The notes beneath the pieces were generated by a model. It was not told where the DNA came from. It searched no databases and saw nothing but the letters and a program-made list of their open reading frames with translations. From Acetobacteraceae bacterium (GTDB taxonomy: Bacteria; Pseudomonadota; Alphaproteobacteria; Acetobacterales; Acetobacteraceae): a stretch of 64,000 nucleotides of DNA. Made by a program: the position numbers and the translations under genes. Shown piece by piece: positions 43,407 through 51,652 of the stretch (position 1 is its first letter; each line of letters starts with the position of its first letter). Location: assembly GCA_027451405.1 (NCBI GenBank), contig DAIDJM010000031.1:1-64000 (forward strand). The letters run 5' to 3'.

Positions 43407-45317
43407 TTAACCCGCGAGACGCTGACGAGCGTTCTGCTGAAAGCATCGCGGCCCGCATTTTGGCCCCGCCCCTTCGACCTCGATCTGATACGCATTGCGG
43501 CCACACACCGAGCAGGGTGTGTAGTACATCGCTTCCTCATGTTGGCGCCGCGTGCGCTCAGGTGCATCCGGGTTGAACATCGCCGGCCAGAAAATGCGGG
43601 CAACATCCCCTGCCACGGCGTGTCGCAAATCCGCGGTCTTCCCATCGAACGCTACAATGTTGGGTCGAAATGCCACCGCGCCCGCCTTCCCATGAATGCG
43701 TGCGGTGCCTTGCGACTTGGCCGCTCGGGGCGACAATCCAGCCGCCGTGGCCGCGCCATCAGTGTCGGACTCCGAGGGTGCTGGCAGCATGGCGAGGCCA
43801 AAGTCCAACCGGTGGATCTCGGCCTCCGCAACCGCGCCGCGCCCCTGCGACCTGATCTGCACATGGGCGACATAGTCGTGGTCCAACCGCACTTCGCAGT
43901 GTAGCCGCTCGAACAGCGGCTCCGTCTTTGGGTTCACGTCCACCGACAGCGAACACAGCGTCTCGCGCGCCTCGCCCGCCTGAACCAGACCGACCCGCGT
44001 CGGCTTGACGAACTCAAACACCGCAACACCATTGCGCGGATCGGCGCAGACGAACTGGCTGTTCGCAGCGGAAACGCTCTGGTTCTCCACGGGCATGCTC
44101 AGGCCCTTGTCGATCAGGGTATGGTAGTGGCCGGCGCCCGAGCCATCGGCGACGCGTACCTCGATTGGCTTGGCCAAGGTCAGGCGAAGGCCATCGTGGG
44201 CAATCCAGGCGGCGCCTTCGGCGATGATCCGGTCGCCATTCGGCAGCCTGGGAACACGTCGGCCGAAGCGCTCCACCAGGCCGCTGCGGATGGCCGGCAT
44301 GTTGACCATGCCGCCGGTCGGCAAACACAGATGCACGTCGTTGTAGTCCAGTCGGGCGGCCTCCAGCATCTGGTCGATCATGGCCAGGCCGCGGTTCACG
44401 AGCGTGCGGCTCTCACGCTCGATATCCGCGCGGCTGAGCGAAACGCGAAGGTCCCCGGCGGCGCCCTCCAGGCGCGCGTAGTCGCGCACAAAAACGCTCT
44501 GTGCTTCGCTGTCCTCGGACGAGAGCTGGATTTTGGCGATTTCGCATCGGGCCAGCAGCTTCGCTCCCATGCCCGGGGCCTCGACGGCCGTGATGTCTTC
44601 CACACCGTGCTGTTCGGCATGCCGCGTCCGCACCAGATTGCGCAGGCGCTCGTCGAACACGTCACCGCCGATCTCGTTGTTCCCGGCGCTGTCAATCTGC
44701 ATGAGCGTGCCGCCCATCATGCGGCACAGCGTGAGATCGAGCGTGCCGCCACCCCAGTCGAACACCAGCAGCACACGGTTTTCCAATTCGGCGAGCTGGC
44801 GGCGCAGGTCAGGTAGGGCGCGCAGATAGGCGTAGAGGGCGGCCACCGGCTCATGGACGAACTGGACGATGCCAAGACCTGCTTTGCGGGCCGCGTCTCG
44901 CAGCTGCCGCCGTTGATGGCCCTGAAAATCCACTGGGATGGTCATGACCACACGATCCACCTGATGCGGGATGCCTCCGCCGCGTCGCGGGATCAGCGCG
45001 TCCTGGCGCAGGAATGACAGGACCTCCTTCACCGCGTCGGACGGGTCAATATCCTTGCCCTCAAGATGGATCGGTCCATCCCGCCGAAGGCTCATCTTCG
45101 GAGAGCGCAACAAGCCCTGCGGTGCCGAACCATCGGCGCTATCGAGATATTCGCGCGCGTCCCGGCCAACGACGACCTCTCCGGCCCGGTACCACACAAC
45201 AGATGGGTGCGGCCGACCGGTTGTCTGATCGACAAGCGGGATACAGGTCTCACCTTGGACAATCGCCAGAAGGCTGTTGGTTGTGCCGAAATCTAATCCG
45301 AAGACTCGTCCAGCCAT
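43407..45317 (-). CDS. Hsp70/DnaK-like ATPase with C-terminal zinc knuckle
   Basis: A 636-aa protein. The actin-like ATPase of Hsp70 is complete: phosphate-1 DFGTTNS (9-15), phosphate-2 VFDWGGGTLDL (185-195), NEIGGDVFDERL (214-225) and the adenosine motif PTGGMVNMP (333-341). Beyond about residue 390 it does not look like the DnaK peptide-binding domain. A beta-rich region is followed by an Ala/Ser-rich linker and a cysteine module C602-x2-C605-x15-C621-x3-C625 at the end, a likely zinc knuckle. It starts inside the end of the coiled-coil gene (25-base overlap), so the two are coupled. It is not the housekeeping DnaK. I infer an assembly or sensing role in the cassette. Confidence 0.88.
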   Translation of the reverse strand: MAGRVFGLDFGTTNSLLAIVQGETCIPLVDQTTGRPHPSVVWYRAGEVVVGRDAREYLDSADGSAPQGLLRSPKMSLRRDGPIHLEGKDIDPSDAVKEVLSFLRQDALIPRRGGGIPHQVDRVVMTIPVDFQGHQRRQLRDAARKAGLGIVQFVHEPVAALYAYLRALPDLRRQLAELENRVLLVFDWGGGTLDLTLCRMMGGTLMQIDSAGNNEIGGDVFDERLRNLVRTRHAEQHGVEDITAVEAPGMGAKLLARCEIAKIQLSSEDSEAQSVFVRDYARLEGAAGDLRVSLSRADIERESRTLVNRGLAMIDQMLEAARLDYNDVHLCLPTGGMVNMPAIRSGLVERFGRRVPRLPNGDRIIAEGAAWIAHDGLRLTLAKPIEVRVADGSGAGHYHTLIDKGLSMPVENQSVSAANSQFVCADPRNGVAVFEFVKPTRVGLVQAGEARETLCSLSVDVNPKTEPLFERLHCEVRLDHDYVAHVQIRSQGRGAVAEAEIHRLDFGLAMLPAPSESDTDGAATAAGLSPRAAKSQGTARIHGKAGAVAFRPNIVAFDGKTADLRHAVAGDVARIFWPAMFNPDAPERTRRQHEEAMYYTPCSVCGRNAYQIEVEGAGPKCGPRCFQQNARQRLAG

Positions 45318-46354
45318 GCGACCTCCCCCTTTATGATCGTGCGCACCGACGTGATGCGTTCCTGCGCGATGTCGACGTAAAATGGCTCTTTGGACAGCGC
45401 GTCTGCGGCATCCTCCAGGAGCGGCGGCAGGCGGTTCGCAAGCAAGGTTCGGACTTTCGCAAAAAGCTTGGTGGTGCCGTGCGCGCCGATCTGCTTTGTA
45501 TCCTCCACGGCCGTTTTCAGTTTGGTCACCTCGGCGGACAGTGCCTGTGCCTGGCTTTGGCTTTCGGCGAGTTCCGTCCTCAAGCTCTTCACCAGCTCCC
45601 GTTCCATCTGGAGCTTCACGACGGCATCTTCCGCACGCTCATGCGCCTCGCGGCGTGCCCGTTCGGCCTGCGCAATACGGTCCTGGGCGCTGGCCTGAAC
45701 GAGGCTGAGATCCCGAAGCTGACGAACGCCAGCCTCCAGCAGCCGCTTACGCAGTTCACCGGGGGCCAGCCGCGTATCTTTGTTTCCCGTGGCGCGAAGC
45801 GGTTGGAACAAAACGGCCAGAATGGCGCCGGCATCGAAGTCGGAATGAAGTTTCAAAACCAATTGGAGCGCGAGCTGCAATAGGGCTTCGTTCCTCGCCC
45901 GGTCCCGCTTATTCGGGCCGCCAAGCCCGGCGCCGAGGCCTTCGGCTATGCGGCCGATCTGTTCGCCGGCCGGTCCCGCCGGATCAAACAGAAAATGGGG
46001 CAACTGCTCCTTGAGGGCGCGCTGGGTGACCTCGTTAACCCAGCGGCGCACTGGCGCGGGTGGGTTTTGTACGTTCGCCAAGGCAAGTGTTTTGCGAAGG
46101 TCAAAATCCGAATCCGGCAGTTCTGCCCGGGCGTTTTCGAGATCGGCTTCGGCAAATGCCTGGAGCTTCGCTGTCTTGATTGCCTTGATCCAATCAGCCA
46201 GCCGCGGGGTTGGTTTGCCATAGTACGCCGCCAGCGTTGGCTCGGGCGGCGGGAGGTCCCTGGGTGGGCCGCCTTTTTTTTTCTGGGGTGGGTTTGCGAC
46301 GGCGGTCTCTGCAATCGCAGAGTCCTGTGGCGCGGAGGTGGAAGTGCTACTCAT
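45293..46354 (-). CDS. coiled-coil protein coupled to the Hsp70-like ATPase, unknown function
   Basis: A 353-aa protein without a recognised domain. Residues 1-50 are Pro/Lys-rich and disordered. Residues about 55-200 are helical, with LADWIKAIKTAKLQAFAEADLENAR. A long coiled coil follows at about 205-285 (heptad-like stretch RIAQAERARREAHERAEDAVVKLQMERELVKSLRTEL is within it), then a compact helical tail ending VAWLDESSD. Coiled coil plus a compact tail beside an Hsp70 recalls GrpE-like or other Hsp70 co-factors, but there is no sequence signature for that. The start ATG 46352-46354 overlaps the preceding stop (ATGA). Confidence 0.72.
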   Translation of the reverse strand: MSSTSTSAPQDSAIAETAVANPPQKKKGGPPRDLPPPEPTLAAYYGKPTPRLADWIKAIKTAKLQAFAEADLENARAELPDSDFDLRKTLALANVQNPPAPVRRWVNEVTQRALKEQLPHFLFDPAGPAGEQIGRIAEGLGAGLGGPNKRDRARNEALLQLALQLVLKLHSDFDAGAILAVLFQPLRATGNKDTRLAPGELRKRLLEAGVRQLRDLSLVQASAQDRIAQAERARREAHERAEDAVVKLQMERELVKSLRTELAESQSQAQALSAEVTKLKTAVEDTKQIGAHGTTKLFAKVRTLLANRLPPLLEDAADALSKEPFYVDIAQERITSVRTIIKGEVAWLDESSD

Positions 46355-47526
46355 TCGGCTCTCTTTTCGCGTTCTGAGCTGGCCCACGGCCCGAACGGGT
46401 ACGTGGGTGCCAAACGACTCAGCGGTTCGGTAGCATCAGCCGATGCGCGGAGCGCGGCCACGGCCCAAAGCGCCAAAACCTTCTCCTTGTCCGGCGCGTC
46501 CAGCGTGGCCGCGTTCGAGGCCTGGCGGCATTCATCTTCGAGGGTCTGAGTCCAATGCCGGCGTTCCTGGAGCCTCGCCCAAAGGTCGAGGACGCGCGAT
46601 ACCCCGTCGTCCAGAGGACAGATTTCTACGTGGGCCTGCTCTTCGGCAGTTTGCGGAGGGTCGGTTTCCGACGGGCGGTCCTCCGACATGCGGCGGTCGT
46701 CAAGAATACAACCAGCGAGACTGCGCACCGCGCCATCCAAGGGGGTAAATCCGGTGATCGAGGGCGTCGAGAAAGTGTTCTGCGCAAAGCGGATCACCGC
46801 GCAGACAAGATCCGGCAGAGGCCTCCGGTAGGGTTGAAGGCCGTCGAGCGCCTGATTGTACAAAGTACGATAATGGGCAAACGGCATCGTGACTTGGACG
46901 TGTTGGGGACGGTCTTTGGTCAGCAAGCCACGGACGTAGTCGGCCAACGCGCCGGCATAGGCGCGCGCAAGGCCGGTGCAGGCGCGGTCGTTGAGGAACC
47001 GGTCGACAGTGAGAAAATCCAGCGAGTCGTGGGCGAGGTGTTTGTGGAACGCCCGGTCGACGGCATCGAGGGATCGCTTTTCCGGAATGCTGAAGAGGAT
47101 GCGGTAGGCAGCAGGAATTGGCTGCGCTGCCGGACCGAACTGATTAGACAGTTGCATGTCGATCAGGGCGTCGGTTTGTGACGAGAGGAGCTTCGGCAAT
47201 TCTGCCGGCGCCAGCGTTTGCTGCGGCCCGGCATTCACGCTCACCATCGCAGCAGAGCAATTCTGAAGGATTACTTCGGCACGCCGCAGCGAGGTGCCGA
47301 TGCGATGGTCATGGAGTTGGGCAGGCTCCAGTCCACGTAGCAGGAGGATCGGTCTCTCGCCTCGATGCTGGTCGCCGAGGTGGGCCGTCAGTTCTCTGGC
47401 AAGGCTGAAGCTAGCCGTACAGAACGGACAGCGTATCCGGGCTGGCTCTGGTGGTGGAGGTTCCGCCGTTGGTTGGGCCTCAAGATAGGCGTCCCACGCG
47501 TCCTCCAGAATCCACCCGAGGGTCAC
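46351..47526 (-). CDS. C2H2 zinc-finger protein of the defence cassette, unknown function
   Basis: A 391-aa protein with one classical C2H2 finger close to the N-terminus: IRCPFC then H-x4-H, spacing C-x2-C-x12-H-x4-H at about residues 33-54. The rest is alpha-helical with no recognised domain; motifs such as DFLTVDRFLNDRACTGLARAYAGALADYVRGLL are visible. A C2H2 finger in a bacterial operon protein suggests binding to nucleic acid or to another subunit. The start is GTG 47524-47526, sharing GTGA with the gene before; its own stop shares ATGA with the coiled-coil gene. No homologue is named with confidence. Confidence 0.72.
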   Translation of the reverse strand: MTLGWILEDAWDAYLEAQPTAEPPPPEPARIRCPFCTASFSLARELTAHLGDQHRGERPILLLRGLEPAQLHDHRIGTSLRRAEVILQNCSAAMVSVNAGPQQTLAPAELPKLLSSQTDALIDMQLSNQFGPAAQPIPAAYRILFSIPEKRSLDAVDRAFHKHLAHDSLDFLTVDRFLNDRACTGLARAYAGALADYVRGLLTKDRPQHVQVTMPFAHYRTLYNQALDGLQPYRRPLPDLVCAVIRFAQNTFSTPSITGFTPLDGAVRSLAGCILDDRRMSEDRPSETDPPQTAEEQAHVEICPLDDGVSRVLDLWARLQERRHWTQTLEDECRQASNAATLDAPDKEKVLALWAVAALRASADATEPLSRLAPTYPFGPWASSEREKRAE

Positions 47527-48014
47527 GGCTTTGACGGCGCAGGATCGGTCATCAGATAGCGCAGCGCAGTCAGCACGCGCCGGGGATTTTTCCGGTGCAT
47601 GGCCATACCAAGCCAGTAGGCCGCTTCCTCGTGTCCCATTGCCTCGACGCCTTCGGCCACAGCACGCATGTTTTCGCGTGACCGCATTGGCGCCAACGTA
47701 CGAAACAGGAGTCCGAGAGAGAGCGCGACGTCCTCTGGCAGGCGATGGCCCTCCTTCCGGTCCGCTTCGTGTCCGGTGAGCTTTACGCCAGCCTGTGCCA
47801 GCTTCCGCAGCACGCGATGTTCGATCAATTCGAGGTTCCGGCCGCGGAGACCGGCAAGACGAACAGGCGCGGTAATGTGAGGCGAAGCTGGCGAAGGCAT
47901 TTGCCAGACCTCGATTTCGGTATCACCAGGCCCATGTCGCCGCGCTCGTGCCTCATAGACTGGCGCTGACACCGGTGTTGTAACACCCATAATCCGCGTG
48001 ACTCGACCGCTCAT
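47523..48014 (-). CDS. 163-aa protein of the defence cassette, unknown function
   Basis: A 163-aa protein I do not recognise. It has a beta-rich N-terminal third with a basic patch (YEARARRHGPGD), then RLAGLRGRNLELIEHRVLRKLAQAGV and a helical C-terminal half (ENMRAVAEGVEAMGHEEAAYWLGMAMHRKNPRRVLTALR). The fold could be a small adaptor. DUF3780-type proteins occupy a similar slot in related cassettes, but I see no clear match. The start ATG 48012-48014 overlaps the ATPase stop by 4 bases and the stop overlaps the zinc-finger gene by 4. Confidence 0.65.
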   Translation of the reverse strand: MSGRVTRIMGVTTPVSAPVYEARARRHGPGDTEIEVWQMPSPASPHITAPVRLAGLRGRNLELIEHRVLRKLAQAGVKLTGHEADRKEGHRLPEDVALSLGLLFRTLAPMRSRENMRAVAEGVEAMGHEEAAYWLGMAMHRKNPRRVLTALRYLMTDPAPSKP

Positions 48015-51000
48015 GGTTTTGCCTCCGCAACTGCTTCCACGTATGCCGATCCCGTGGCGAAGCGTGTCAGTTGCTCGGTCAGCTTCTCGGGGGCATCGCC
48101 AGAAAGAGGCAGGCCCTCCCCAAAGCCGATCTCAAAACGTGCCTGCATCGTCTTCTCCTTGGCAGCGCGAAGCTGCGGTTCAAGGAAATCCTTGAGCGGT
48201 TGCGCATCCGCCGGACTGCCGCGATATTCTATCGCGAGGGTGCTCCCTGCGCTGGTCTCGTACTCGCCCTCAAACACTGCGGTTTTCTGATCGGCTCCGC
48301 GGATACCACCCACGATGCTGAGAAGGCGGAACGCGTCGGCGGCGTCGAACAAACGGATGGTGAGCGAGCCGATCAGTTCCACGCGCCGTGCGCGTGCCTT
48401 CTCCCACAGTTGGATCAGTGCCTCTTTCAACAGGCCCTCGGCGGTGAAGCTTGGCGGGCCTGCTGGGGGCGTTCCAGTGCTGGTTGTTCCGGTCGCAAGT
48501 GTCGGAGTTCCGGCACAGCTCTCGCCGAGTTCGCCGCCGCCACCTCCGGGCGCTCCGCCTGCCGGATAGGTGCCGGACATTGGATTCCCAGCTGTCGTTC
48601 CCGTTCCGCCATCGGCGGGTTTCGGTGCTGGCCGCGGCCAGATATTGTGCTCCTTGGCGTAAGCCATAGTGAAAACCACGGCCTGCTCGTCTACAGCGAT
48701 CGGCGTGATCGGGTCGCCGGCGCCGTAGAGCAGATCGCCGCGCTGATAGACGTAGTCGCTTTGTTCAACACCTCTGCGGATGCCTTTGACGAACACGTCC
48801 TCGCTAAGAAGGATCGGGAGCGCTGCGTCCCGCCGGAACTCGTCTCGCAGTGCAGCCGTTGTCATCTGGCCGCGCTTAAGGGGTGTCCTGTCGCGGATAT
48901 AGGCGGGGGCGTCAGGCTCGTCTTCTTGCGTGCGAAGCTTACGAAAATCGCGTAGCGCACGAACGACCTGCTGCTGGCCGGCACCCGGCTTTTCAGAAAC
49001 AGAGTGAATGTCTAGCGCGCTGTGGGCGAGGTCAACAGTCGCGTTAGGTATGCGATTGCGCGAAGGGTACAGCAGGTGGCGGAAACACTGTTGGATCGCC
49101 ACGGCGACCTCGGTTTCCGATTTTGATTCAAGCTCCTTCACCTTGGCTTGCTGATGTTCAGCAAGTTCGGCAAGGCGCTCCGGTGCTTTCAGATCCCGCA
49201 AGGCTAGCCGTCGTGCAGTCTTCTGGCGCATCTCTTCAACCCTGCTTTCATCGGCGACGATGAAGACAAGGTTGTTGCGCAATTGGCGTAGGCTGCCGCC
49301 TTCAGCACCCTTGCGTTCGTAAATTCGAGCAATGAGGTCGGGCACGGCTTCGACGCTGATTCCGACTGTGCAGCCTTCATACGATAGGACCACGAGCAAC
49401 GGCCGGCCGTTGCCGATCTCATCCGGGACATCCCAGGGGCCGCCGGGGAATGGTACAGACTCCAGAGCCGCGCCGCCGAAGATGCTCTTGATCCTGTCAT
49501 TGAGCTGGGCACGAAGTTCACCTGGATCGATATTGCGCTCCATCCCCCTGATCACCTGGGTGAGGTTCGCATCGGTCAGGAAGCGGAGTGGAGCGCCAGG
49601 ACGATCGTCGAGATATGCCGAGTTCTCGATGAAACGTTGCCGCGCGGCGTCAGTAAAACTGATGTCGATGAGTGGCGCTATCATTGAGTAGCGTAGATGA
49701 TCCGGCGTCAGGCCTTTCAACTGTTCATTGAATGCGAGCGTATGCAGAAAAATCGTCCGAGCGACATAGGCGGTGTAAGGGGGCATTCCACGATGGTTGT
49801 CGTGGTCAAGCTCCTGAGCCAGTGACTTCCTGCCTTGTTCGCCGGCGATGTCACTGCGAATGGCTGGCCCATACATAGAGAGGCCCAGCCGGGTGACGAT
49901 CTCTTGTCGTATCGGTTCATAGCCGAGATCTATATGATGGAGATGAATCGCTGTGGCGTCGGCAGGCCGCGTTTCCCATAGACGAGCGACCGTGCGGCCG
50001 AGAATGCGCAACATCCCACGCACGCGCTGGAAGTTGGCAAGCGTTGAAGTCTTTTCGGTGAAAGTCTTTAGTACGTCAGGGTGGAGCGGGAAACTGCTTG
50101 CAAATTCGCTGGAGGTGCTCTGTCTGGTAGCTTCGTGAGAAAGGCTGTCGCGGTGATCTCGCCAGAGCTTTTGATACTGGTCGATGATGGCGGCTGCCCC
50201 AACATCATCGATTCGCTCAAAAAGACGGCGGCGGAGGACCTGAACGGTCTCGTCATCAGCGGTCGGATTCAGCAGCGTCGCCTTGCGGGCCGAAACGCTT
50301 TCTGCCTCGGCCATCCGGTCTGCAATGAACTGATTTTCGTCACTATACGCGTCGCCAGCCTTGCCATCTTTGCCGACCGCAAGTGTGTATACGAGTGTAG
50401 CGCGGGGTGACGATTCGACAGCCTTGAAAAGGCTGGTCAGAAAAGCGGTAAGTTGATCTCGTGCGCCAGGTCGGTTTCGCACTTTGCGCAGATAGATGGA
50501 AAGCTCATCCAGCAGAATGAGTGCCGGTCGGTCGCCGAACAGTTCGGCAATCGTCTCGGCACCCGGAGCGATGCCCTCCTCATCGGACTTTCGGACGCGC
50601 TGATAGCCGTCATATCCCGCGAGAGCATACGCGAGCTCTCCCCACGGGGTGAAGGCGAGCACGTGGTCGCCCATCCTACGGCCGTTGGCGGGGTCTGCGT
50701 TCTCGCCATCGAACGCCGCGACCTTTACCTCCATGATGGGGATAAGGTCCGGGTCAAGGAATTCGGCGGGGTTGGAGACATTTTTCATGCCGCGTGCGGC
50801 ATGCACCAGGGCAATCAACCCATGTGTCTTACCGCCGCCGAAACTCGTATCGAGGCGGAAGATTGCGGCGACAGCTCCGGACTTTCCGGTCAGCCGAGTA
50901 CAGACGTTCGAAAGCAGACTCTTGAGGCCACGCGTTGGGTATGTATTGGCGAAGAATCTGACAGGATCGCTATACTCCGCCGGGCCTCCCGCGCCCCTAA

Positions 51001-51100
51001 TCACGTGTGAAAGATCTGCGGCAAAGTCCGAATCACTGGACGTGCCAGCTAGAACATCCGGCCGCGGGGTGCAGAGGTCGAAGATTGTTTGGACACTCAT
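48011..51100 (-). CDS. DUF499 P-loop ATPase of defence cassette
   Basis: A 1029-aa AAA+-type ATPase of the DUF499 family (COG1483 type). Walker A is SFGGGKTH at residues 86-93 and Walker B is ALILLDEL at about 193-200. A long helical region follows, then from about 830 a Gly/Pro-rich linker (GGAPGGGGGELGE) leading to a C-terminal alpha/beta domain. Such proteins occur with DUF1156 methyltransferases and SNF2 helicases in defence islands. The start ATG 51098-51100 overlaps the stop of a 52-aa gene that has not been listed among longer frames. Confidence 0.9.
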   Translation of the reverse strand: MSVQTIFDLCTPRPDVLAGTSSDSDFAADLSHVIRGAGGPAEYSDPVRFFANTYPTRGLKSLLSNVCTRLTGKSGAVAAIFRLDTSFGGGKTHGLIALVHAARGMKNVSNPAEFLDPDLIPIMEVKVAAFDGENADPANGRRMGDHVLAFTPWGELAYALAGYDGYQRVRKSDEEGIAPGAETIAELFGDRPALILLDELSIYLRKVRNRPGARDQLTAFLTSLFKAVESSPRATLVYTLAVGKDGKAGDAYSDENQFIADRMAEAESVSARKATLLNPTADDETVQVLRRRLFERIDDVGAAAIIDQYQKLWRDHRDSLSHEATRQSTSSEFASSFPLHPDVLKTFTEKTSTLANFQRVRGMLRILGRTVARLWETRPADATAIHLHHIDLGYEPIRQEIVTRLGLSMYGPAIRSDIAGEQGRKSLAQELDHDNHRGMPPYTAYVARTIFLHTLAFNEQLKGLTPDHLRYSMIAPLIDISFTDAARQRFIENSAYLDDRPGAPLRFLTDANLTQVIRGMERNIDPGELRAQLNDRIKSIFGGAALESVPFPGGPWDVPDEIGNGRPLLVVLSYEGCTVGISVEAVPDLIARIYERKGAEGGSLRQLRNNLVFIVADESRVEEMRQKTARRLALRDLKAPERLAELAEHQQAKVKELESKSETEVAVAIQQCFRHLLYPSRNRIPNATVDLAHSALDIHSVSEKPGAGQQQVVRALRDFRKLRTQEDEPDAPAYIRDRTPLKRGQMTTAALRDEFRRDAALPILLSEDVFVKGIRRGVEQSDYVYQRGDLLYGAGDPITPIAVDEQAVVFTMAYAKEHNIWPRPAPKPADGGTGTTAGNPMSGTYPAGGAPGGGGGELGESCAGTPTLATGTTSTGTPPAGPPSFTAEGLLKEALIQLWEKARARRVELIGSLTIRLFDAADAFRLLSIVGGIRGADQKTAVFEGEYETSAGSTLAIEYRGSPADAQPLKDFLEPQLRAAKEKTMQARFEIGFGEGLPLSGDAPEKLTEQLTRFATGSAYVEAVAEAKP

Positions 51101-51255
51101 TCTGCAGCACCTTGGTTGGCGCCGGCGTGAGCATTGTTGGGAACGAACAGGATCTCCAGGCGATGAGAAACGCCAAGACCCGTGGCTAATATCGCGCGAT
51201 CAAATTGGCGTATGACGTCGCCGCTCTGGACGTTAAATTTGTAATCGGCGTTCAT
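51097..51255 (-). CDS. small 52-aa protein opening the defence cassette
   Basis: A short gene read directly from the sequence: ATG 51253-51255, stop TGA 51097-51099. The protein begins MNADYKFNVQSGDVIRQFDR, continues AILATGLGVSHRLEILFVPN and ends GANQGAAE. It is preceded by GGGGGAGCG at good spacing and begins 1 base after the vapC stop. Its stop overlaps the ATPase start as ATGA, the same junction type used throughout the operon, which strongly supports translation. No domain is recognised; the two halves look like a beta hairpin plus strand. It may be a subunit of the ATPase. Confidence 0.7.
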   Translation of the reverse strand: MNADYKFNVQSGDVIRQFDRAILATGLGVSHRLEILFVPNNAHAGANQGAAE

Positions 51256-51256
51256 G

Positions 51257-51652
51257 CTATACGCTCCCCCGCGTCTTCGACGAAGCCGCTTCGGCTTTGG
51301 CGAGTTGTTTGTCTAGCGTGATCAATTCAGCGCCGAGCTTTTGGGCGAGCCACAAGTAGCTGGCGTCGTAGGCGGTGAGGCCTGTGGTTGCCGCAAGTTC
51401 CAGCGTACCGTCATGGTCGACGGCGACTTCTTTGACCGCGAGGCGATCCCGTAGCCGAAACGCCGCCGTCAGCTCCGGCTCCTGGTCTGGATGCCGGCGC
51501 GCCTTAATAAGGCATACGTTGGCGAGTTCGAAGCGCAACAAAGCGGGGGCCACTAAGCGTGCGTCGCCGAGCCGGCGGGCGATGGCGTCGGCCTCCGGTT
51601 CGCCGAAAAGCAGGGCGGCAATGGCAGAGGCATCGACCACCTTAACGCGCAT
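51257..51652 (-). CDS. vapC: PIN-domain toxin (VapC family)
   Basis: A 131-aa PIN-domain ribonuclease. The metal-binding acidic residues are in VVDASAIAALLFGEPEAD at the N-terminus, FELANVCL in the middle, and TAYDASYLWLAQKLGAELITLDKQLAK near the end, with aspartates of the YDASY and LITLD stretches. It would cleave RNA unless bound by the antitoxin encoded just upstream. ATG 51650-51652 is the start, overlapping the antitoxin gene by 11 bases. Its stop is one base before the 52-aa gene, placing the toxin-antitoxin pair at the head of the defence operon. Confidence 0.9.
   Translation of the reverse strand: MRVKVVDASAIAALLFGEPEADAIARRLGDARLVAPALLRFELANVCLIKARRHPDQEPELTAAFRLRDRLAVKEVAVDHDGTLELAATTGLTAYDASYLWLAQKLGAELITLDKQLAKAEAASSKTRGSV

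Noticed and set aside
43407..45317. Annotation of the Hsp70-like gene as housekeeping dnaK
   Set aside because: The C-terminal half lacks the DnaK peptide-binding domain, there is no dnaJ or grpE neighbour, and it is embedded in a defence operon.
45293..46354. GrpE or J-domain protein assignment for the coiled-coil gene
   Set aside because: No HPD motif and no GrpE signature; only general architecture is similar.
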